A stretch of DNA of 54,064 bases from Trichuris trichiura (Eukaryota > Nematoda > Enoplea > Trichinellida > Trichuridae): contig JBAJFE010000043.1 of NCBI GenBank assembly GCA_037903355.1, forward strand, positions 1-54,064. Direction: 5' to 3'. The position numbers and the translations under genes are program-made. Below are positions 32,598-42,654 of the stretch, one piece after another (position 1 is the first letter of the stretch; each line of letters begins with the position of its first letter). The notes under the pieces were generated by a model. That model was not told the origin of the DNA and made no database searches. It saw only the letters and a list, made by a program, of their open reading frames with translations.

Positions 32598-33638
32598 CGT
32601 GACTCTGCGCTGCTCTTTCAATATGTTTCAACCGTTAGCGCGGTAGGGTTCTTCAATCTCGTTTGTAGTTCGCGAAGGTCATCTAAACAAATAAGCTAAA
32701 ATGAACCAACACACTAATGCAAGCTTATTGGCGGCTAACTGGGCCGATTCAGTTTTTAGGCGTAATTGCGCTTGGCATTTCGCGGTTTGTAGTCTAAAAT
32801 AATTTTTTTTTGCTAATACGAAGGTAAAAGTACAAATTAAGGCAAGTTCGTAGCTACGGAAATTTGCATATGATGGCAGGACAATATTCAAAACTCTTAA
32901 CAGCTTACCTTTATACCGCGCCGCTTAGTATTTCGTAATACGTTGGCACGCATGTATGGCTTACGTCCAAAATGTGGTGTATCCCTTAGTTCCGTTTTGA
33001 TTGGTTTCCATGGCAACGCAGTTTCGTTGTCATGGAAGCTTTGCGGCGGTCACTCAATAATTCGATCGATTACAGAACAAGCGCTAAATAAGATGCCGTA
33101 AACTTTTTAAAACTGTTGATGACTTTTGCGATTAAACTAATTAGTATAATTTCAGATTGACGTTGTAGACACGCTCCTATGGGATTGCTTCCCCTTATTA
33201 CTATCACTAGTTCTGCCGCGATGCTTTTATTAATTTTTAAAATTGAATTTTTTGTGATTTCCAAGCAAATATGCCTATTAATATTCATAATCATGTTTTG
33301 CCTTAGTCCGAAGTAGAGTCACGCGCAGTCCATGCTTTCACGCCTATACAGCAGTGCTTCGCTAGCATAATTGGCAGCTTTACCATTAGCTGGCATATTT
33401 GGTTAAAAGAAGTGCGCTAAGTCGTTGAGGCCGATTTTATTTCCTTTGCTTCATTAAGACATTGCCAGCATTACTGCATAGAAGCGATTGCTTCTTTCAC
33501 ACAACCATTTCAATGATCCAAACGTAGCTTCTTGATGACGTCCAGTAATTGCCTTTTTGGGTTCCCGTGTTCAAAATAATTCACCCTTTAGTTGCCTTTC
33601 CATGCTGCAATTCTAAGTGGGAGATTATGTCATGAGAT
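32598..33638. other. Intergenic stretch upstream of CEP43
   Basis: It presumably includes the CEP43 promoter just above 32597; no core element could be chosen. Open frames of 60-75 codons here show no family signal. Confidence 0.5.
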
Positions 33639-33836
33639 GTGGAAAAGCTTTTTCGCAAGTCACCAATTTGTAGAATGATTTTCAAAGGCTCATTTATTAT
33701 TGGTGTCCCCCAAGGCGGCATTATGCCTTACAGTCTTTCTCGTTGCTGGTTAACTCTTCCTTTACTCCCATTAATGACGTCTGCTAAAATTCCTTTTTTT
33801 TACTCAGTCATTGTTTTACCTCTAATCAGCGTCTAG
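33639..33836 (+). pseudogene. Decayed non-LTR (LINE) reverse transcriptase fragment
   Basis: The open stretch encodes FIIGVPQGGIMPYSLS, matching the GVPQGs..SP motif of LINE reverse transcriptases. Where the family would show YADD shortly after, this copy reads YSVI in this frame, and the surrounding frames are broken. No endonuclease or ends were recognised. Confidence 0.55.
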
Positions 33837-36041
33837 CATCTCAAGCGATGTTTCACCAGTGCTCATTTGTTGCCAATAAATAATGTTCCCTTAGAGAAAA
33901 GATACCATTGGCATTGGTTGCTCATTGTTATAAGGTCGGTCGATATAACAACTTTCATAAGGTGCAAAGTTTTCCTCTGTCTCTTTACCAGTTTTGCCTA
34001 GTTGTATTGATTTATGGAAATAACAATTCTAAGAAATATTTTTAAGAATCCAAGATATGCGCACCCTACTTATTACGAGACGTTAAGACTTCAAGTGTCG
34101 GCGCAGTATCCACCTATTTTCTTCAGCATCAGCAGGCGAGAGTAGTTCAGCTGAATTCTACTCGCCATATTGCCCGCCTGAATGCACGGGCGTGTGTTAT
34201 TTTTGAAAGTGGACTTCCCAACCTTATTTGGGAGCATCCTAAGTTCATAAGCTGCGGATGGAAGAAAAGCAGCGAATATCTGTTTTCAGACCGCAAAGAT
34301 TCGTTCAGAACAAAATAAGTAAACTTTTTCTTGCGTAGAAAGGTTATCTTTTGATTCCTCTTCAACAAGCTGTTGCTATTTTAACCGATCGCTGCTTAAG
34401 AGGTACTTAATGACGAAGTCATAAGAAGATAAGCCGTATGAAGCATTTTACTTTATCGTCAATGTTTTTGAAGCCGCAGATGCTTACAGTTAGCACGCAA
34501 CTTCAAAGACTGCTTTGGGTGCCCAACTTTGCTAGCTTTCAACGGCGGGATCTTCTGTGCAAGCTAAGATGTGTAATCCTAAGCTTTGCATACTTCCTTA
34601 TCGTCTATTCAGTATAGCCTTTCATTGCGCGCATTGTATTTGTTTCCCTTGGTATGCCATTGCGGAGATACCCTTGGAAAATGCCTGTAGCCAGCCAAGG
34701 CCTAATATGGTCAGCATTGCTTTCAACCTGATCGATAAGTTCCCGCCATATAGCACGTTAAGTGATTGCTGAACAATGGCTAAGCTTGACTGCGCTTTTC
34801 TACAAACCATCTCCATTTATTAGCGTAGCCTACAGGAACAAGTTGCGTGACAGATTCGTCGTGTAGCTGTTAATAACAAATATTCATACATCCTTCTGGC
34901 ACGCATTAGCCGTTGAGTATGGACAACTGTTCGTGCAAATGCTGCTATTCCCTTTAGGCTTACTTGAAAAATCGTTAACCTGCCTTGTGCGTATGTCCAT
35001 GCCTTGATCATACGTCTTACCGTTTGCTAGCTTACTTCCGCTTCGCTATGGACTTGAAAGCAGTCTTTTCTAAATATGCAAATTTTAAAAATTCGAATTC
35101 CTATACAACCCAATATCGTCTTTACCTACTAAGTCGCTTTTAAACATAACTGTTTCACGCGCCTGTAAATCTTTTTTCCTCTGCGCGTCAGTGAGCCGTC
35201 GTGATCAATAGGGACCCGGTAAATCATTAAAAGAAGGAAATCCAATTTGCATTAGAGCGTCTTCAATTGTTTATGCTGTTTTTTAAAGCATTCCCCTCTT
35301 CAATGCTTCCATGCAGGCTCAGAGGCAAATTGAAGTAGCAATCCATAAAGCATGTACGCATATCTTGCTCCTACGTCGCCCGCTGACGTTATAGTATCAT
35401 ATATGGCGATGGTGATGCTAACTCGGAAGCTTCAGGAACGTTTGGTATGTTTGTGTAATAACATATGCGTTAGCGGACAAGGAATTCTTCTTTGCAATTT
35501 CGAATTATATATGCAGTGTCTGTCAACACCATTCGAAGTACAATAGCGCTCTAAGAAGATTGGATGGCGCAGTCGGTGCAAGACAGGCACCGTTCATGTG
35601 AATCAGATTAGGTCCGGCATATGATCGATGACGCGCATGTGCACACTTAACGCGAATGCTCCGAATGTTCGCTAGTTTCTTTTTCCTATGTGACAGCCCA
35701 ATAAAGTTGCTAAAAATGCATCAATAGCAATTAGCTAAAACAAGTTTCAAGATGAGGCAACTTCAAAAGAAAGTCTAAGTTATTAATATTAATGGTTCGC
35801 TACCTTCGGTGCACTATACAAAAGTTTGCAGCGGCTATCGTTGCTCAATTTCTCCAGACGTAATGAGAGAATACGCGGCTTATGGGCCGCTTTATATGCA
35901 GCACCAAAATAGCAACCTCATCTTTTAAAGGCCGCAGCAATTACAGCTATTGGCATAAGGACTGACTTAATAGGGGGCGCTAGTGTATTGTGATACAATT
36001 ATAAAGCTGGCCTTCTTGCTTTGACTTGTCGCTGCAAGACG
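33837..36041. other. Intergenic stretch before the chemoreceptor
   Basis: No gene is recognised. It may include further unreadable remains of the LINE fragment. A GC-rich short hairpin-like word (GGTGCAAGACAGGCACC) near 35576 was looked at as a possible tRNA or other RNA and not supported. Confidence 0.45.
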
Positions 36042-37184
36042 ATGGATATTAACGCGAATGACAACAGTACAACGACTGGTGTTGCCATATACTTAGTTGA
36101 AACGATGTTAATGGCATGCGGCGGAATATTTGGTTCATTGACCAATTTGGCTTTATTCCGTTCGGTGCGTTGTTCCCGTTTATTGCACGCCAATGTGAGA
36201 ATGCTGTTGCTGCACAGCATTATAGCGTGCGGAGTTGTATGCTTTCGTCAAATGATACAAGGCATTGCAAGCAGCATGATTATCGTTAAAGACGTTTTCA
36301 ACTTGCACATCACAAAGAAGGCATGCGTTGTTATGCAGGCACCCAGCGTGATCTGCTTCCTTGTATTCAGCCTGTGTATAACGGCGTTGGGAGCCGAAAG
36401 ACTGTTGGCTACATTGAAGAATTGCTACGACGACAATGAGCGCAGCAGTACCGGTGTAAAAGCGTTTGTAACCGTCGCTTGGGTTGGAGGCATTTTCAAT
36501 GCTCTTATTTTCTTCCTACTTCCCAACCAGGAATTGGTGCTTCAATATTGTTCTGTTTTTCTGTTTAACATTTCACCCCAACTGTACGTCACTTGCGGAT
36601 TATATTGCGCCATTGCAATAATTACGGTTGTTATCTACTGGCTGACGTACAAGTTGAACAGCAGTCGCGTGTTGTCATTTTCCATCAACAGAGCAACGCA
36701 CAGTTTACAGGAACGTTTTCAGTTGCGTAACAATGTTTCAATTACGATCGCTCTACTTCCTTGCGTGCTGTCCAATTCGATCACTTTTCTGCTATTTTTC
36801 GGGACGCTGACCATAGCGGGAGCCTTTTTTGTCCGTGAGGAGCAATTGGACTTAAGGCTTGTCAATTGCTACCTGCTGCTTTTGAACTTGCTTTGCATCA
36901 ATATAATCATTCAACCGATCGTATTGCTCAAGAGATGCCAAAAGTTGAGGTTGATAAAATTGGATTGGCCGTCAAACCTTTTGTCGTGCATTCTTGCAAA
37001 GAACTCCTCTAACCAGCCGCCGTCCAGTCTGAAGACGTCCATTGTTCAATTTCATGTCAATCCTGAGTCTCAAGAAGCGCTGATGCAAACTTTCTGGTCA
37101 AACAAGTATCGAATGGATCAGCATCGCAACTCACCATCCAGACTACTCTGCTGCCGTCTGATTCCTTCTAATGCTCGAAGATGA
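36042..37184 (+). CDS. Nematode seven-transmembrane chemoreceptor, Sra superfamily-like
   Basis: Single uninterrupted frame of 380 residues from the ATG at 36042 to TGA. A frame seven codons longer would need a TTG start. Seven hydrophobic segments lie at roughly 14-36, 52-72, 99-120, 137-157, 182-208, 229-255 and 270-292. ALGAERLLATLKNCYDDNE after the third helix resembles the ER...A...Y signature of the Sra/Srab/Srb/Sre group. The intracellular stretch before helix six (LSFSINRATHSLQERFQ...N) also fits. N-terminal Asn-rich sequence (NANDNST) offers glycosylation sites. The C-terminal tail is about 75 residues, with a Cys pair near the end. These receptors act in sensory-neuron cilia. The exact subfamily is uncertain. 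Lack of introns contrasts with the other genes in this window. Confidence 0.85.
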   Translation: MDINANDNSTTTGVAIYLVETMLMACGGIFGSLTNLALFRSVRCSRLLHANVRMLLLHSIIACGVVCFRQMIQGIASSMIIVKDVFNLHITKKACVVMQAPSVICFLVFSLCITALGAERLLATLKNCYDDNERSSTGVKAFVTVAWVGGIFNALIFFLLPNQELVLQYCSVFLFNISPQLYVTCGLYCAIAIITVVIYWLTYKLNSSRVLSFSINRATHSLQERFQLRNNVSITIALLPCVLSNSITFLLFFGTLTIAGAFFVREEQLDLRLVNCYLLLLNLLCINIIIQPIVLLKRCQKLRLIKLDWPSNLLSCILAKNSSNQPPSSLKTSIVQFHVNPESQEALMQTFWSNKYRMDQHRNSPSRLLCCRLIPSNARR

Positions 37185-37427
37185 CCTACCTACGACCGAA
37201 CCGTTTGGTAACGACTAGTCTACATCTTAATTTCATCCTTAGCTTTACAACTCTCAACCAAAGCGTACTCTGAGCAGCTTACTTTCGTTCGGAATATTTG
37301 ACGACCGGTTGACAGTGGTTTTTCTCCATTGTATCTCATCATGCTGCCCAGAAATGGTGCTTCACCCTTGTCGGCCGATTGTTGACCTAGTACAAAGCTA
37401 TCCCTTTACAGCTCTGTTAATAGAAGT

Positions 37428-37433
37428 AATAAA
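37428..37433 (+). terminator. Probable poly(A) signal of the chemoreceptor
   Basis: AATAAA about 245 nt downstream of the chemoreceptor stop. Confidence 0.5.
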
Positions 37434-37778
37434 ATAATTAACTTACTAACAGTGTATGCTTTTTATGGGTTTGTGACAGCTGACAATGCATCCATGCATG
37501 CATTTTGAAATTTGACATTGTACACTTGATGATAAAAATCGCAAACAGGCTACTATCCTCGCCACCGTGATGCGCAGCGAGACCGACTCTGTTCGTAGAT
37601 ACGACCCCTTTTCTATGCTTTAACGCTTCATAGCTTAGAACTAGCAAAACGTATTTGGCTGCTCGCTCCAAGCACAACATTAATAAATAGAAAAGACGTA
37701 GATAAAAAACAACTGAATAATAATAATATAATTTCTCCTAACGGGTGTGTGAATCAGCATTACAGTACGCATAAGCAA

Positions 37779-37901
37779 CCAGTTCAAGCTTTTGTTAATA
37801 TTGTGAAGTTTTCAGGGAACTCCTGTCCCCGTTTACATGTGCTGAAGACGGGGACAGCAGTTCCCCGAAAAGCCTCACAACATTAATAAAAGTTTGAACG
37901 G
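37779..37901. repeat. Imperfect inverted repeat, 54-bp arms
   Basis: The left arm (37779-37832) and right arm (37848-37901) pair over almost their full length with a 15-nt loop. The core CTGTCCCCGT / ACGGGGACAG is perfect and the outer parts carry scattered mismatches. It lies immediately beside an ATT microsatellite, as the foldback at 40-406 lies around TA runs. Confidence 0.88.
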
Positions 37902-37917
37902 AGAGCTCGTCCAAACC

Positions 37918-37922
37918 ATTAC

Positions 37923-37984
<62 letters not shown>

Positions 37985-38006
37985 TTATTCTTATTCTTAT
38001 TATTAT
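37918..38006. repeat. (ATT)n microsatellite
   Basis: A nearly pure ATT/TTA run of about 85 bp with three TTC-containing variants near its right end. Confidence 0.97.
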
Positions 38007-38109
38007 GCAATGCCTAAGCGAAGTACGCAGCAAACTAAAAGAATACAGACATCCCACATATTGTATAATAACGCCACGCGTTCCCTAAAACGCTGGCATT
38101 TCATACACA

Positions 38110-38112
<3 letters not shown>

Positions 38113-38157
<45 letters not shown>
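38113..38157. repeat. (TA)n microsatellite
   Basis: A pure TA run of about 45 bp. Confidence 0.97.
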
Positions 38158-38158
<1 letters not shown>

Positions 38159-38398
38159 CGAACAATGCTATTATGTTATGCCATGCTGTTATGTTATTAT
38201 GTTGTAAAACAAAAATCTTGTAACAGGTCAATTGTTCAGAGAACCGTACATAAATTTTTTCCCGTTCGATGTTACCACGAAGACGAGTCAAACAAGTAAG
38301 AAACTTTTTAATCTCATTCAAGCCAAAAAACCAAAACAAAAGTTCGGGGAAGCTTCTGGCTAACAACTGAGCCGTCTTTAGCGCAGTATTTCATTTAA

Positions 38399-39021
38399 TC
38401 ATTGCAGGGTAGAAGGTTTAGCGTTGAAGCTAGGTTCCAACAGTCGTTGCAAGGGCATCCGACCATACACGAATGCTTCAAATCTTGCGGCAGCGGTCGC
38501 AAAGTTCACCGTGCCACCCTGCATACCTGCTACCTACAAAAAACACATTCATAATGATAACATGAAAAGCATAGCAAACTAACAATGAAAAAACTGAAAC
38601 AATAAAACTAAGCCTACATAGTTCGTCGATTATCTATCTAATACAACCCATAGGTCGAGGTGTATTTGAAAACATTGAACTTTTCAAAACAGAGCCATTA
38701 TCCACATGAAATAATAATACGCAACACTAGATGCTCGTTTAGTAGCGCCCCTATCAGTTTTGTGAATGACTCATCCTTCTCAGCCCTCCTCTGCATATCA
38801 GCAACTTCACTTGGTCATTGCGGATGGTATTTAGTGACCTTTATATCATTCTAGCTATGCGGAGCAACCTTTTAATTAGAAATCCCGACAAGATTGTCAT
38901 TTTGGAAAGACGAAAGAGACAGTCGCCCAGAACTGGCAAATATACCGAATAATAAACTTACCTGGCTTGAGATTTGACGAGCAAGCACTCTTGCATCACA
39001 CAGCAAGGTCAATAGGTTAAC
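38399..39021 (-). CDS. 3' exons of an unidentified minus-strand gene
   Basis: The last exon (38533-38399) has a strong acceptor (TTTTTTGTAG) and reads 44 residues, VAGMQGGTVNFATAAARFEA..., to a TGA. The preceding exon (about 39021-38962) ends in a good donor (CAG|GTAAGT) and reads VNLLTLLCDARVLARQISSQ in matching phase 0. The joined peptide has even composition and no low complexity, which is why I favour coding. The family is not recognised. The 5' boundary of the upstream exon is a weak acceptor. Further exons may lie to the right: an open stretch at 39325-39470 (RIPTRRLSLNTCRPHCVSRN...) looks like a mitochondrial presequence and has compatible phase, but its donor is poor. Confidence 0.5.
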
Positions 39022-39824
39022 CTTGCCTCGGGGCAAGTAAAAGAGTGCAAAATATCATTACACCTTTCCTGCAAACAGGACAGGTTACCAATTAAAGAAG
39101 TATTCCTGCAGTATACGCTAACGAGAGCGCAAGTTAGTTTTCACTATAACACAAATTAGCACTATTCTAAGGATAAAGGCGAGCCATAAGCCTGCTTAAT
39201 ATTTTTTGCAGAACTAAGGGGTCTAGTATGTTGTCTCCTCACCGGACGTTCAGGCGGCTACTTCAAAGCGTTATCTGCAAATCTACGGCGTAATAAATGG
39301 TTGTTATCGGCGCAACGGACGGACGTTATCTTCAGGTTTAGTGAAAGGATGGAATTCAGCAGGTGCGCATGCATTGTAGTTACGGGAAACACAATGGGGT
39401 CTGCAGGTGTTCAAGCTGAGACGTCGTGTAGGAATTCGTGAAAAACATCGCAGGTCAACTTTCCGAGCAGAGGCGTGCCTTGGTAGACGGTAAATTTCAT
39501 TCTGCGTTATGTCTGTCCCGGGATCTAGTGACAACTTGCCATCGACAAGTGGAGGCACCGCAAAGAGGCACTGACGCCTTCTGCGTGATTAGGTACACCC
39601 GAGTGAACCGGTCGGATGCGCCTGCAGCGAAATCGACGCGTTGCCTTCGTCAGGGTGAGCCCGTGCGTTAGCAGCACATACGCTTTTTCCCATTTTCCGT
39701 TACTCACTGCTTGCGTGCTCAGTGATCGCTAAACAACGTTAATTTGCGCTAAGCTTCTTGTCGTTTGCTTCACCGTCAAAACTGCAAAACCCAACAAGAG
39801 CAATGAACACACGTCATGTTAACG
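39022..39824. other. Stretch between the partial gene and the telomere-like run
   Basis: Apart from the possible presequence-like exon on the minus strand at about 39325-39470, nothing coding was recognised. Confidence 0.4.
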
Positions 39825-39886
39825 CTTAGGCTTAGGCTTAGGCTTAGGATTAGGCTTAGCCTTAGGTTTAGGCCTAGGCTTAGGCT
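39825..39886 (+). repeat. Degenerate telomere-like TTAGGC run
   Basis: About ten hexamers in register. Most are exact CTTAGG/TTAGGC; the rest are one-base variants (TTAGGA, TTAGCC, TTAGGT, CTAGGC). TTAGGC is the standard nematode telomere repeat. The G-rich strand reads towards the right, that is towards the satellite. Confidence 0.9.
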
Positions 39887-40133
39887 ACGGAAGGTCAGGA
39901 CGGCCGGCAGGGTTATAGAACGCACTTGCAAACAATCAGCACAACGACCAACTGTTTCCAGATGTGCAGCGTTCCTTTGCAGATACGCATCGCGCGTACG
40001 TGCACACAGTCAACAATAGCTTAGGTCAGCCATTGTTCAGGTGACGTACTAACAGTGACGTGACCGGCTTTCAAGTTGTCGGCTGAACTTCCGGTGGGGA
40101 GACAACATACAAGACCCAAACATTCCTTCTAGG
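39887..40133. other. Junction between telomere-like run and satellite
   Basis: About 250 bp of unique-looking sequence. Satellite homology starts at about 40134. Confidence 0.6.
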
Positions 40134-42654
40134 CATTCAACCAGCATTACGCTATTGAACAGCCACCGCGCAAAGATTCTTTCCAGCGCGAAGGGGAGCG
40201 ATTTTCTATTCTACCATTTTCCCGGTTTTGCGGGCGAGAACGGCAACATTTAGCTTCCGGTCAATGTGCGCTGGGTAGGAAATCCTCTGCACTACTAGAA
40301 TACGTTTGCGAGCGTTGGGATTTACAGCAATAATTTTCAAACGCACTCAACCTGCAAAACACTTGTCTACTGTACCCATATTCAGAAAACGACGTCTTCG
40401 ACTCCGAAGCCGAAAACTTCCGATTGTAGTCGACGGGGCATCGCATAAACTTTATTCCCTAAAAATTTTGGCGACCGGCGGTGCGCAGATTTGGAGATAT
40501 CGCGATATGCCCTCGGGGCATACAGGAACGAATTTAAACGTAGAGCCTTGGGACCACGTGCAGTATGTTGCCCATTCAACGTGCATTACGCTCCTGAACA
40601 GCCACCGTGCAAAGATTCTTTCCAGGGCGTCCAGGAGCGATTTTGCATTTTACCATTTTCGCAGATTTGCGCGTGAGAACGGCAACATTTAGCTTCCGGT
40701 CAACGTGTGATGGCTAGGATATACTCTGTCCTACCTGACTACGTCTTGCGACCGTTGGGATCAAGAGCAGTAGTTTTCAAACGCACTCAACCTGCAAAAC
40801 ACTTGTCTACTGTACCCATATTCAGAAAACGACGTTTTCGACTCGGAAGCCGTAAACTTCCGATTGCAGTCGACGGGGCATCGCACAACCTTTATTCCCT
40901 AAAAATTTTGCGACCGCCGGAGCGTAGACTTGGAGATATCGCGATATGCCGTCGGGGCATAGAGGAACGAAATTAAACGTAGAGCCTTGGGACCACGTGC
41001 ACTATGTTGCCCATTCAACGTGCATTACGCTCCTGAACACCCACCGTGCAAAGATTTTTTCCAGGGCGTACAGGAGCGATTTTGTATTTTACATTTTCCC
41101 GGTTTTGGGGACGAGAACGGCAACGTTTAGCTTCCGCTCAACGTGTGCTGGGTAGAAAATCCTCTGCGCCATTAGATTACGCCTTGCGAGCGTTGGGATT
41201 TAGAGCAATAGATTTCAAACGGACGCAACATGCAAAACACTTCTCTACTGTACCCATATTAAGAAAACGACGTTTTCGACTCGCAAGCCGGCAACTTCCG
41301 ACTGCAGTCGACGGGGCATCGCATAACCTTTATTCCCTAAAACTTTTGGCGTCCGCCGGTGCGTAGATTTGGAGAGATCGCGATATGCCCTCCGGGCATA
41401 GAGGAACGAATTTAAACGTAGAGCCTTGGGACCACGTGCAGTATGTTGCCCATTTAACGAGCATTACGCTACTTAACAGCCACCGTGCAAAGATTCTTTC
41501 CAGGGCGTACAGGAGCGATTTTCCATTTTACCACTTTCCCGGATTGGCGGGTGAGAACGGCAACATTTAGCTTAGGGTCAATGTGTGATGGCTAGGATAT
41601 ACTCTGTGCTACCAGACTAAGTCTTGCGAAGGTTGGGATCTAGAGCAGTAATTTTCAAACGGACTCAACCTGCAAAACACTTGTCTACTGTACCCATATT
41701 CAGAAAACGACGTTTTCGACTCGGAAGCCGTAAACTTCCGATTGCAGTCGACGGGGCATCGCACAACCTTTATTCCCTAAAAATTTTGCGACCAGCGGTG
41801 CGTAGATTTGGAGATATCGCGATATGCCCTCCGGGCATAGAGGAACGAATTTAAACGTAGAGCCTTGGGACCACGTGCACTATGTTGCCCAGTCAACCTG
41901 CATTACGCTCCAGAACAGCCGCCGTGCAAAGATTCTTTCCAGGGCGTAGAGGAGCGATTTCGCATTTTGCCGTTTTACCCGTTTTGGGGACGAGAACGGC
42001 AACGTTTAGCTTCCGGTCAACGTGTGCTGGGTAGAAAATCCTCTGCGCTATTAGAATACGTCTTGCGAGCGTTGGGATTTAGAGCAATAGTTTTTAAACG
42101 GACTCAACCTGCAAAACACTAGTCTACTGTACCCATATTCAGAAAACGACGTTTTCGAATCGCAAGCCGGCAATTTCCGATTGCAGTCGACGGGGCACCG
42201 CATAACCTTTATTCCCTAAAAGGTTTGGCGTCCGGCGGTGTGCACATTTCGAGATATCGCGATATGCCCTCCGGGCATAGAGGAACGAATTTAAACGTAG
42301 AGCCTTGGGACCGCGTGCAGTATGTAGCCCATTCAACGAGCATTGCGGTGCAGAACAGCCGCCGTCCAAACATTCTTTCCAGGGCGTCGAGGAGCGATTT
42401 TGTATTTTACCATTTTCCCGGTTTTGCGGACGAGAACGGCAACGTTTAGATTCCGGTCAATGTGTGCTGGGCAGAAAATCCTATGCGCTATTAGAATACG
42501 TCTTGCGAGCGTTGGGATATAGAGCAATATACCTTAAACGGACCCAACCTGCAAAACACTTGTCTACTGTACCCATACTCAGAAAACGACGTTTTCAACT
42601 CGCAAGCCGGCAATTTCCGATTGCAGTCGACGGGGCATCGCATAACCTTTACTC

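Noticed and set aside
35560..35640. Possible tRNA-like or small RNA hairpin
   Set aside because: No acceptor stem, anticodon arm or T-loop consensus could be arranged.
37795..38057. Poly-Asn or poly-Ile open frames
   Set aside because: They are translations of the ATT microsatellite.
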